A stretch of DNA of 10,053 nucleotides from Deltaproteobacteria bacterium (GTDB lineage: Bacteria; Desulfobacterota; Desulfobacteria; Desulfobacterales; Desulfatirhabdiaceae), in assembly GCA_026388755.1 (NCBI GenBank), contig JAPLJE010000269.1, positions 1 to 10,053 of the forward strand. Reading direction: 5' to 3'. The stretch's first letter is position 1. Each line of letters opens with the position of its first letter. The position numbers were made by a program, and so were the translations under genes. Shown here in pieces: positions 1 to 6,352 of this stretch. The notes below the pieces were generated by a model. That model was not told the origin of the DNA. It searched no databases and worked only from the letters and a program-made list of their open reading frames with translations.

Positions 1-36
1 AGGGAACAGCGTTTATGCTGCTCCCTTTTTTTTTTT
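1..36 (+). terminator. Intrinsic terminator of a plus-strand gene left of the window
   Basis: The arms at 1-10 and 17-26 pair in nine of ten positions, with an A-C mismatch at 6/21 and a 6-nt loop. They run straight into a T run ending at 36. This is the classical hairpin plus U-tract. The stem could extend left of the window. It would end a plus-strand transcript converging on the minus-strand peptidase gene. The terminated gene itself is not visible. Confidence 0.8.
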
Positions 37-100
37 GCATGCAAGTCGCCTGCAAGCCTCAGGATATTGAAGGAGAAGCTTCATCAGGCGATTTTCCTTT

Positions 101-1309
101 CTACACCACGATGATGTTCTCGTCAAAAACCGTCAGTTGCTGCAAGCCGTTTGGCGTTACCAGCTGCGTATTTTCGATGCCGACAACACCTCTTTGCGGG
201 AATATGAGTTTTGGCTCCAGAGCAATGACCATCCCTTCCTGAAGAAGCATCTTCTGGCCGGCGGCCAGAAACGGGTATTCATCCAGCTCCAGTCCCACGC
301 CATGCCCTACAAAACGGATGCGCTGATCGCCCGTGCCCATGAAATTCTCTGAATATCCCGCTTCCGTAGCGAGTTCAATGGCCATTTCATAAATCCAGCC
401 GGCCGATATTCCAGGTCTGGCTTCACGGATGATCGCAGCCTGAATGGACAGCATGGCCCCGTGGGCCTGAATCAGATCATCGGGAAGCTTGCCGATTGAA
501 TAGATTCGAGTATGATCCGAAAGATATCCCTTGTAAGCGAAAACATAGTCCACAAGTATTGGCTCATGGGGCTGGATGCGGCCAAATCCCGCTCCCTGCG
601 CCACGGCAGTGCTGACACCTGCTCCGCCAGTGGGGGAAGCCAGATAACTGGGTATGGCTCCCGACGCACCGCTCATCAGATGTCCGTAAAACAGCTCACT
701 TCCCCAAAGCCGCATTCTCACGATGCCCTGATGTCCCAGTTTCCGCGCATGCGCTTCGACCATTCCGGCCAGCTCGATTTCCGTCATGCCTTCTTTGATA
801 ATACTTTTGACATATTCGGCCACCTGATCGGATTTCAAGGCAGCTTCCCGGAGTATTTGAATTTCATAAGCGGATTTAACCGCGCGAATCTGGCGGATGA
901 GATGAGAAATATCAATCATTCGGGTTTGATCAAAGAGGCTCTGGAAGTTCAGATAAGTCTGGGCCGGTATCACATCCAGTTCCAAACCCAGTGTTTTTGG
1001 AATGGCATGTCCCATGGATTTCAATAGCTCCGGTACCTGCCGGGGGCTGCTAAAGGAGATGATGTTTTGAATCGCAGATTCCGAACGGGCCCGCTCCAGG
1101 CTTTTGCGAACCATCAGCAGCGGATCTCCATCGGCGGGAATATAGAGCTGGGACTGCTGAATGGTTCCGGAAAAATAAAACAAGTCGGAATTCTGAACGA
1201 TGATCGCGCCATCGATTCTGTTTGATAAAAGCAAGGACTGAAGCTGCCCGATTCGATGACGAATCTCAGTTCCAGGGGTAGCGTCTTCGAAAGCGGTATC
1301 AGGGGCCAT
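101..1309 (-). CDS. M24-family metallopeptidase (Xaa-Pro aminopeptidase/prolidase type)
   Basis: A 402-residue cytosolic peptidase with a creatinase-type N-terminal domain (about residues 14-150) and a pita-bread M24 catalytic domain (about 160-385). All five expected metal ligands are present: D254 (in VDYV), D265 (in SDHTR), H336 (in GHGVG), E365 (in LEPK) and E379 (in IENT). It should therefore be an active two-metal enzyme removing residues next to proline, or cleaving Xaa-Pro dipeptides. The exact substrate cannot be read from sequence. The frame stays open to 1396, but I chose the ATG at 1307-1309 because AGAGGA lies just upstream (1314-1319 on the minus strand) and the extra 29 residues do not look like part of the family. 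The gene is divergent from the TPR gene and shows no functional link to dsr. Confidence 0.93.
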   Translation of the reverse strand: MAPDTAFEDATPGTEIRHRIGQLQSLLLSNRIDGAIIVQNSDLFYFSGTIQQSQLYIPADGDPLLMVRKSLERARSESAIQNIISFSSPRQVPELLKSMGHAIPKTLGLELDVIPAQTYLNFQSLFDQTRMIDISHLIRQIRAVKSAYEIQILREAALKSDQVAEYVKSIIKEGMTEIELAGMVEAHARKLGHQGIVRMRLWGSELFYGHLMSGASGAIPSYLASPTGGAGVSTAVAQGAGFGRIQPHEPILVDYVFAYKGYLSDHTRIYSIGKLPDDLIQAHGAMLSIQAAIIREARPGISAGWIYEMAIELATEAGYSENFMGTGDQRIRFVGHGVGLELDEYPFLAAGQKMLLQEGMVIALEPKLIFPQRGVVGIENTQLVTPNGLQQLTVFDENIIVV

Positions 1310-1362
1310 GGTGTTCCTCTCAAACTGGTTCTCTGTGTAATTGAATGAAGCTGATGGTTGAC

Positions 1363-1390
1363 ATTTTATCAGAAAATAGTACCCTGTAAA
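1363..1390 (-). promoter_or_regulatory. Probable sigma-70 promoter of the M24 peptidase gene
   Basis: On the minus strand, TTTACA (1385-1390) and TAAAAT (1363-1368) are separated by 16 bp. Each matches its consensus hexamer in five of six positions. The resulting 5' leader would be about 45-50 nt with the ribosome binding site near its end. I saw no equally good pair facing the TPR gene, although the stretch is AT-rich in that direction too. Confidence 0.45.
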
Positions 1391-1442
1391 ATTCAATCTG
1401 ATCGTACATTTACTTAAATATTATTATAAAGGATAATCCCTT

Positions 1443-2057
1443 ATGGAAAAAGCAAAAAATGCCGAGGAATTTATTGCCGTTCAGAGATCGGCCATCGCGC
1501 AGAATCCCGAATGCGGCACCTCTCATTATAATCTGGCGGTGGCGATGCTGGGGCAGCGGAATTTTGAGGAGGCGGAAGAGGAACTGAGATGCGCCATTGA
1601 ATGCAGCCCTGGCCTTGCTGAAGCCTATGTTCAACTTGGCGGCATCTATCTGAACCGGGGAGATCTGGATGGATGTCTGGCTTATAACCGGGAAGCTGTA
1701 AAGGCCAGGCCCGGTTTTTCAGAAGGATATGGTAATATCGGTTTTGTGGAACTTCAGCGGGGAAATATTGATGAAGCCATCACCGCCCTGGAAAGGGCCA
1801 CGCATTTTAATTTCCGTTACCTTCAGGCATTTGCAACGCTTGCCAATGCCTATCTCATGAAGGGAATGATCGAAAAATGCATAGAAACCAATTTAAAGGC
1901 ACTGAAGCTGGAACCGGATTTTGCCGTTGTTCATAATAATCTGGCCATCGCATCTGGCTATCGCCTACCTGGAAAGCGGGGACCACGCGCTGGCCATCGC
2001 ACATTGCGACAAGGCCCTTGCGCTTGGATACGAAGTGGCTTCAGAGATCCGCAGTGA
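1443..2057 (+). CDS. TPR-repeat protein, frameshifted near its 3' end
   Basis: A soluble tetratricopeptide-repeat protein with no signal peptide. Four TPR units of about 34 residues are visible from about residue 25 to 160 (pattern xxxxYNLAxAxLxxGxxEEAxxxLxxAIxxxP), and a fifth begins with VVHNNLAIA. TPRs are protein-docking scaffolds; the partner is unknown. AAAGG at 1428-1432 precedes the ATG by 10 nt. After A170 the reading frame loses TPR character and ends at 2057 in an arginine- and glycine-rich tail. The +1 frame (from 1963) completes the fifth TPR and stops at 2088. A 13-bp tandem duplication explains the switch, so the annotated C-terminus (about 35 residues) is probably not native. 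Restored, the protein is about 210 residues. The gene pairs with the unknown gene at 2088 upstream of dsrA. Confidence 0.85.
   Translation: MEKAKNAEEFIAVQRSAIAQNPECGTSHYNLAVAMLGQRNFEEAEEELRCAIECSPGLAEAYVQLGGIYLNRGDLDGCLAYNREAVKARPGFSEGYGNIGFVELQRGNIDEAITALERATHFNFRYLQAFATLANAYLMKGMIEKCIETNLKALKLEPDFAVVHNNLAIASGYRLPGKRGPRAGHRTLRQGPCAWIRSGFRDPQ
1941..1966 (+). repeat. 13-bp imperfect tandem duplication causing a frameshift
   Basis: CTGGCCATCGCAT (1941-1953) is followed at once by CTGGCTATCGCCT (1954-1966), identical at 11 of 13 positions. Thirteen is not a multiple of three, so the second copy moves translation from the original frame into +1. Deleting one copy gives a continuous LAIAYLESG, which is normal TPR sequence. 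Confidence 0.85.
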
Positions 2058-2088
2058 AATCGACCTGCTTCGCCCGAAAGCGTCCTGA
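1963..2088 (+). pseudogene. Displaced 3' end of the TPR gene
   Basis: Read in the +1 frame relative to the upstream TPR gene, this segment encodes AYLESGDHALAIAHCDKA, then LALGYEVASEIRSEIDLL and RPKAS before TGA at 2086-2088. It is the second half of the fifth TPR plus a short C-terminal helix. The TGA overlaps the ATG of the next gene by one base (TGATG), a usual arrangement for coupled genes. That supports this being the true end of the TPR gene. A sequencing or assembly error cannot be ruled out. Confidence 0.8.
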
Positions 2089-3290
2089 TGCAATCAGGGG
2101 GGATGATCGTGTCTTCTGAACTGGTTCCAGTGGCTTCTTTGTCTACGGCTTTCAGATATTTTCTTGCTTGCCCTTCAGAAGTCGTTGAAGAAGGCGGCAG
2201 CCTCTGGCGTTCCGTATTCCCACTGTCCCGAAATCCACAGAAAACCGGGGATGCCGAACCGGCCGGAATGGCGCTGACCTATGGAGACTATTTCGAGGCA
2301 GTTCGTCAGTTTCTTGAAAACCGGGAATTCAGGGTCGTCACATCCGCAATTCTTGAGGCCATGCAACAGCCTGTCACGGCTCGGGACATTAGCGCAATTG
2401 ATATCTTTCTGGTAAAACACGGCCAGTTTTATCACCCTTCGCGAGTCGAAGTTCTGGCGATGGGACAGGTGTTTACGTTCGTTGTAAATGTTGCGCTTTC
2501 TTTTTCCGGAAAAAGCTGCATCGAGCGGGAATTTTATTTGCTGAATCGTTTGGGCCTGACGCCGTCCGACGCTTATCTTCCGAAGGCTTACGGTTATGGA
2601 GAGGTGATCCTGCCAAAAGGGCAGGAGGTGAAGCTTTTTCTTGGGGAATGGTTTGATGATTTCCATGAATTTCACATTTCCGAGGTCCCGAAGGATCAGC
2701 AGTATAAAATACGGGTATGGCATGCCAATCCGGCATCCCGATTTTTGACACCCGGTGAGACCCTGGAGCTGTACCGGCAAATCGCCATGATTTTAACCGG
2801 TTGTTATGATCCGGAATCCTTTGAACAGGTTTTTCCCTGGCATCATGCCGCAGGCGATTTCATAGTCAGATGTTCAAACGGTTCGCTGCAAATAAAGCTC
2901 ATCACGGTGCGTCAGTATGGGGCGCTGCTTGAAAACCCGGATAAAGATGAAATCACGCTGCTGGAAGCCATGCTCTTTTTTCTGGTCAATCTATCCATTC
3001 GCACCCGCCTCGACAGACTGGACGGGGTCGGAGAGGTGGTATGGGCAGGGATGCCGGCGGTTGATGGAACGGTCCGGGGGTTTATGGACGGGCTTTCAGC
3101 AAAAGTCCCGCGCTGGGATTTGCGGTTCAAGAAATTCCTTGCCGCTGTTTCTCTTTTGGAGTTGAGAGAAATCTGCGAAGCGGTTGCGGATTCTTATCAC
3201 CCGCTTGCGCCGGAGCTTCCGGTTGTTCGGGATCATTTGGCTGCCCATGCTGCCGAAGTGTTTGCATCGCTAAAGGCATTTTCAGTGTGA
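2088..3290 (+). CDS. Uncharacterised 400-residue protein upstream of dsrA, possibly kinase-like fold
   Basis: I do not recognise this family. It is a soluble mixed alpha/beta protein with no signal peptide or clear membrane segment. Several stretches recall the protein kinase/APH fold in the right order: FVVNVALS followed by the helix REFYLLNRL (147-155), PKAYGYGEV (165-173), a hinge-like FLGEWFDDFHEFH (184-196), WHHAAGDFIV (251-260, where kinases have HxDxxxxN) and KLITVRQY (270-277, where kinases have DFG). The usual lysine, catalytic aspartate and DFG are not seen, so if related it would be a pseudokinase. This is inference from pattern only. The start is uncertain: ATG 2088 overlaps the restored TPR stop, ATG 2103 is in frame, and GTG 2109 has the best ribosome site (AGGGGGG at 2096-2102, 6-nt spacing). 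Coding is clear throughout and the gene ends 240 bp before dsrA. Confidence 0.85.
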   Translation: MQSGGMIVSSELVPVASLSTAFRYFLACPSEVVEEGGSLWRSVFPLSRNPQKTGDAEPAGMALTYGDYFEAVRQFLENREFRVVTSAILEAMQQPVTARDISAIDIFLVKHGQFYHPSRVEVLAMGQVFTFVVNVALSFSGKSCIEREFYLLNRLGLTPSDAYLPKAYGYGEVILPKGQEVKLFLGEWFDDFHEFHISEVPKDQQYKIRVWHANPASRFLTPGETLELYRQIAMILTGCYDPESFEQVFPWHHAAGDFIVRCSNGSLQIKLITVRQYGALLENPDKDEITLLEAMLFFLVNLSIRTRLDRLDGVGEVVWAGMPAVDGTVRGFMDGLSAKVPRWDLRFKKFLAAVSLLELREICEAVADSYHPLAPELPVVRDHLAAHAAEVFASLKAFSV

Positions 3291-3325
3291 AATCCGCCAT
3301 TGACCCCTGGTCGTTACCTTTTTCA

Positions 3326-3354
3326 TTGACAAATATCAGATTTGATTTTATATC
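3326..3354 (+). promoter_or_regulatory. Probable sigma-70 promoter of the dsr operon
   Basis: A perfect TTGACA (3326-3331) is followed after 17 bp by TATATC (3349-3354), which matches the -10 consensus in four of six positions. Transcription would start near 3361, giving a leader of about 170 nt before dsrA. It is the best promoter-like pair in the gap between 3290 and 3531. Confidence 0.55.
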
Positions 3355-3361
3355 TTTTCCT

Positions 3362-3378
3362 TGATTAAAAATTTATCA
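3362..3378 (+). promoter_or_regulatory. Operator-like palindrome at the predicted transcription start
   Basis: The 17-mer TGATTAAAAATTTATCA is an interrupted palindrome: six of eight position pairs are complementary around the centre at 3370 (TGATnAA nnn TTnATCA). It lies immediately after the predicted -10 box, where a bound repressor would block initiation. It does not match the FNR spacing (TTGAT-N4-ATCAA), nor the Rex or HcpR motifs as I remember them. The region is AT-rich, so chance is possible. Confidence 0.3.
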
Positions 3379-3437
3379 GGGTGACATACCTTTTCAATAT
3401 CTGCCAATCAACATGCATTTTGAAAGGAGGTGGCCTT

Positions 3438-3469
3438 CATCACCCGGTTCGGGCATCACCCGGTTCGGG
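3438..3469 (+). repeat. Perfect 16-bp tandem repeat with hairpin potential in the dsr leader
   Basis: CATCACCCGGTTCGGG occurs twice without a gap (3438-3453 and 3454-3469). Each copy contains CCCG-GTT-CGGG, a small self-complementary hairpin, and the second extends to ACCCG/CGGGT. The repeat lies in the predicted untranslated leader of dsrA, 15 bases after an orphan Shine-Dalgarno-like AAAGGAGG (3423-3430) that has no well-placed start codon. Confidence 0.85.
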
Positions 3470-3530
3470 TAAATTCAATTTTTGGTATCGGTAAAGGATT
3501 TTTTAATATTAATCATACTGGAGGTAAACG

Positions 3531-4844
3531 ATGGCAAAACATGCAACCCCATTGTTGGACCAGCTTGAATCCGGCCCATGGCCGAGTTGGGTGTCCGACA
3601 TTAAGCAGGAAGCTGAAACAAGAGCCAAAAATGTAAAAGGAATTGACTATCAGATTCCTGTAGATGTTTGCGATGATGTTTTGGGCTTGATGGAACTGAC
3701 GTATGCGCAGAAAAGAACTCACTGGAAACACGGCGGCATCGTCGGCGTTTTCGGTTACGGCGGCGGCGTTATCGGAAGATACTGCGATCAGCCGCAGCAA
3801 TTCCCCGGTGTTGCCCATTTCCACACGGTTCGCGTCAGTCAGCCGGCCGGCAAATACTATTCCACAAAATATTTGAAAGACATCTGTACCCTTTGGGAAC
3901 TTCGCGGCAGCGGTCTGACCAATATGCACGGATCCACCGGTGATATCGTTTTTATCGGCACCACCACCCCGCAGCTTGAAGAAATTTTTTGGGAACTGAC
4001 CCATAACCTGAATCAGGATCTTGGCGGATCCGGCTCCAACCTGCGGACCCCGTCGGACTGCATCGGTTCTTCCCGCTGCGAATATGCCTGCTATGATACC
4101 CAGTCTCTTTGCCATGCCATGACCCTGGATTATCAGGATGAGCTGCATCGACCCGCATTTCCGTATAAATTTAAATTCAAATTTGACGGCTGCCCCAACT
4201 GCTGCGTGGCTTCCATTGCCCGTTCAGACATGTCCTTTATCGGAACCTGGAAGGATGATATCCGCATCGACCAGAAAGCCGTTCAGGCCTATATCGGCGG
4301 CGAGCTCAAACCCAATGCAGGCGCTCATTCCGGCCGTGACTGGGGAAAATTCGACATTGCCAAGGAAGTACTGAACCTCTGCCCGACCAAATGCATGCGG
4401 ATGGACGGCGCGAAACTGGTTATCGACAACAGGGAATGCACGCGCTGCATGCACTGCATCAACGCAATGCCAAGAGCCCTTCGCATCGGGCAGGAAACGG
4501 GTCTATCGATTCTGGTCGGCGCCAAGGCTCCGATTCTGGATGGCGCTCAGATGGGCTCTCTCCTGGTTCCCTTCATCAAGGTGGAAGAACCCTATGATGA
4601 AATCAAGGAAGTCATTGAAAGCGTCTGGGATTGGTGGATGGAAGAAGGAAAGAACCGCGAACGTTTGGGCGAGTTGATCAAACGTCAGGGCTTCCAGAAA
4701 CTGCTTGAAGTCACCAATATCGAAGCCATGCCGCAGCATGTCCAGGAACCGCGTCACAATCCGTATATTTTCTGGAGAGAAGACGAGGTCGAGGGCGGTT
4801 TTGAGCGGGAAATCACTGAATTCAGAAAATACCATCAGAGATAG
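3531..4844 (+). CDS. dsrA: Dissimilatory sulfite reductase, alpha subunit
   Basis: DsrA forms the cytoplasmic alpha2beta2 enzyme with DsrB and reduces sulfite by electrons passed through [4Fe-4S] clusters and siroheme. At 437 residues it has the length I recall for Desulfovibrio vulgaris DsrA. The siroheme-linked cluster cysteines are C177, C183, C221 and C225. The inserted ferredoxin domain has C284 and the C303-xx-C306-xx-C309 group. Basic residues expected around the sulfite site are present (R83, R101, R172, K213, K215, K217, R231). GGAGG at 3520-3524 with 6-nt spacing fixes the ATG. The stop (4842-4844) lies inside the ribosome site of dsrB, 12 bp before its start. No defect is visible, so the enzyme should be active in the reductive direction. 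Confidence 0.99.
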   Translation: MAKHATPLLDQLESGPWPSWVSDIKQEAETRAKNVKGIDYQIPVDVCDDVLGLMELTYAQKRTHWKHGGIVGVFGYGGGVIGRYCDQPQQFPGVAHFHTVRVSQPAGKYYSTKYLKDICTLWELRGSGLTNMHGSTGDIVFIGTTTPQLEEIFWELTHNLNQDLGGSGSNLRTPSDCIGSSRCEYACYDTQSLCHAMTLDYQDELHRPAFPYKFKFKFDGCPNCCVASIARSDMSFIGTWKDDIRIDQKAVQAYIGGELKPNAGAHSGRDWGKFDIAKEVLNLCPTKCMRMDGAKLVIDNRECTRCMHCINAMPRALRIGQETGLSILVGAKAPILDGAQMGSLLVPFIKVEEPYDEIKEVIESVWDWWMEEGKNRERLGELIKRQGFQKLLEVTNIEAMPQHVQEPRHNPYIFWREDEVEGGFEREITEFRKYHQR

Positions 4845-4856
4845 GGGGTAACAACA

Positions 4857-6005
4857 ATGGCATTTATTTCATCAGGTTACAATCCTGACAAGCCGATGGA
4901 AAATAGAATAACGGATATTGGTCCACGGCATTTTGAAGAGTTCTACCCGCCGGTTATCAAGGCCAACAAGGGTAAATGGCTGTATCATGAAATTCTGGAA
5001 CCCGGCGTTCTGGTTCATGTCTCCGAGACCGGCGATGAAGTTTATACGGTCAGGGTCGGTGGTGCACGCCTTATAAGCTGTACCCACATTCGCGAAATCT
5101 GCGAAATCGCCGACAAACACTGCGATGGTTACGTCCGGTTTACCACCCGTAACAACATCGAGTTCATGGTCGACAATAAGAACAAGGTAGCCGCCCTGAA
5201 GGCGGATCTGGAAAGCCGTAAATTCGCCGGTGGATCCTTCAAGTTTCCGGTCGGTGGAACCGGTGCAAGCATTACCAACATCGTTCATACCCAGGGATGG
5301 ATTCACTGCCACACCCCGGCAACCGACGCTTCCGGCCCGGTCAAGGCAACGATGGACGTTCTGTTTGACGACTTCAAAACCATGAGAATGCCGGCACACC
5401 TGCGGGTTTCTCTGGCCTGCTGCCTGAATATGTGCGGCGCGGTTCACTGCTCGGATATCGCCATTCTGGGTTTTCACCGAAAACCGCCCATGCTGGACCA
5501 CGAATATCTGGACAAAATGTGCGAAATTCCGCTGGCAATCGCTGCCTGTCCGACCGCCGCCATTCGTCCGTCAAAGGTCGAGTTGCCCGATGGTAAGACC
5601 GTCAACAGCGTTGCTGTAAAAAATGAACGCTGCATGTACTGCGGCAACTGCTACACCATGTGCCCGGCCATGCCGCTGGCCGATGCTGACGGCGATGGCA
5701 TCGTTTTGATGGTGGGTGGTAAAGTCTCCAACCGCATCAGCCGGCCGACGTTTTCAAAAGTCGTTGTGGCCTTTATTCCCAACGAAACCCCAAGATGGCC
5801 GACCACGACATCAACGATTAAAAGGATCGTTGATGTGTATGCATCCAACGCCAACAAATATGAACGTCTTGGTGAATGGGCAGAACGGATTGGATGGGAA
5901 AGATTCTTTGAAAAATGCGAACTGCCGTTTACGCATCATCTCATCGATGACTTCCGTGATCCGGCTTATTACACCTGGCGTCATACGACACAGTTCAAGT
6001 TTTAA
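4857..6005 (+). CDS. dsrB: Dissimilatory sulfite reductase, beta subunit
   Basis: DsrB is the partner of DsrA and carries the catalytic siroheme pocket at the interface. The protein is 382 residues, the usual length. Siroheme/[4Fe-4S] ligands are C151, the CC pair C188/C189 and C193 (in ACCLNMCG). The ferredoxin domain has C231 (AACPTAA) and C259, C262 and C265 (ERCMYCGNC). The N-terminal half contains the sulfite reductase ferredoxin-like region with TTRNNIEF at 96-103. The ribosome site AGGGGG (4843-4848) overlaps the dsrA stop, so the two subunits are probably made in step. A strong hairpin follows the stop at 6003-6005. Confidence 0.99.
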   Translation: MAFISSGYNPDKPMENRITDIGPRHFEEFYPPVIKANKGKWLYHEILEPGVLVHVSETGDEVYTVRVGGARLISCTHIREICEIADKHCDGYVRFTTRNNIEFMVDNKNKVAALKADLESRKFAGGSFKFPVGGTGASITNIVHTQGWIHCHTPATDASGPVKATMDVLFDDFKTMRMPAHLRVSLACCLNMCGAVHCSDIAILGFHRKPPMLDHEYLDKMCEIPLAIAACPTAAIRPSKVELPDGKTVNSVAVKNERCMYCGNCYTMCPAMPLADADGDGIVLMVGGKVSNRISRPTFSKVVVAFIPNETPRWPTTTSTIKRIVDVYASNANKYERLGEWAERIGWERFFEKCELPFTHHLIDDFRDPAYYTWRHTTQFKF

Positions 6006-6016
6006 TTAAGCTTTGG

Positions 6017-6045
6017 CTGTCTGAGGGGTTCGCCCCCTCAGACAG
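6017..6045 (+). promoter_or_regulatory. Strong intercistronic hairpin between dsrB and dsrD
   Basis: CTGTCTGAGGGG (6017-6028) pairs perfectly over 12 bp with CCCCTCAGACAG (6034-6045) around a 5-nt loop containing TTCG. No T run follows, so it is not a standard terminator. It fits an RNA-stabilising or processing element protecting the dsrAB message, or partial attenuation ahead of dsrD. The dsrD ribosome site starts about 23 nt downstream and stays outside the stem. Confidence 0.85.
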
Positions 6046-6079
6046 AACAGACTTCAATTGTCATAAAAGAGGCAAATAA

Positions 6080-6322
6080 ATGGATAAAGAAGCTGGAAAA
6101 AAGGCTATTGTGGAATATTTGACGAAAAAATCAAAGTCAAAATCCAAATTTTATCTGAAGGATTTCTACGAAGTGATTCCTGAGGAAAAACCACGGGATG
6201 TGAAGAACCTGGTCAATGAAATGGTAAGAGATGGTACGCTGGAATACTGGTCAAGCGGTAGCACCACGATGATCGGTCTCAAAGGTACGGGAAAACAGGC
6301 TGCTGCTGAAGACGAAACATAA
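6080..6322 (+). CDS. dsrD: DsrD, winged-helix activator of DsrAB
   Basis: An 80-residue protein of the DsrD family, small winged-helix-like proteins found with reductive-type dsrAB. From published work DsrD binds DsrAB and raises its sulfite-reducing activity, rather than acting as a DNA regulator. The conserved core is present: KSKSKFYLKDF (19-29), the helix DVKNLVNEMVRDGTLEYW, then SSGSTTMIGLKGTGKQAAAE near the C-terminus. AGAGG (6068-6072) sits 7 nt before the ATG. It lies between dsrB and the dsrN-like gene in the same direction, 74 bp after dsrB and 30 bp before dsrN, so it is probably on the same transcript. Confidence 0.97.
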   Translation: MDKEAGKKAIVEYLTKKSKSKSKFYLKDFYEVIPEEKPRDVKNLVNEMVRDGTLEYWSSGSTTMIGLKGTGKQAAAEDET

Positions 6323-6352
6323 ATTCCGCTCGTTACTGAAAACTATCCGTCA

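Noticed and set aside
46..91. Inverted repeat TCGCCTG/CAGGCGA as a terminator for the M24 gene
   Set aside because: The loop is over 30 nt with only patchy inner pairing, and no T tract follows directly on the minus strand. Too weak to list.
1358..1392. TTGACA at 1358-1363 as a promoter for the TPR gene
   Set aside because: No acceptable -10 lies 16-18 bp downstream; the first TAAAAT is 23 bp away. The same bases are better used by the minus-strand promoter.
2175..2780. 201-codon minus-strand frame opposite the gene at 2088
   Set aside because: The plus-strand frame covers the whole region, has operon context and a protein-like composition. The antisense product has no recognisable features.
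3430..3636. GTG-started 68-codon frame in the dsrA leader
   Set aside because: The AAAGGAGG is directly against the GTG, leaving no proper spacing, and the frame runs out of phase into dsrA. The frame exists because the 16-bp repeat lacks stops.
6017..6045. Hairpin after dsrB as an intrinsic terminator
   Set aside because: No T run follows the stem, and dsrD continues in the same direction with its own ribosome site. I kept it as an RNA structure, not a terminator.
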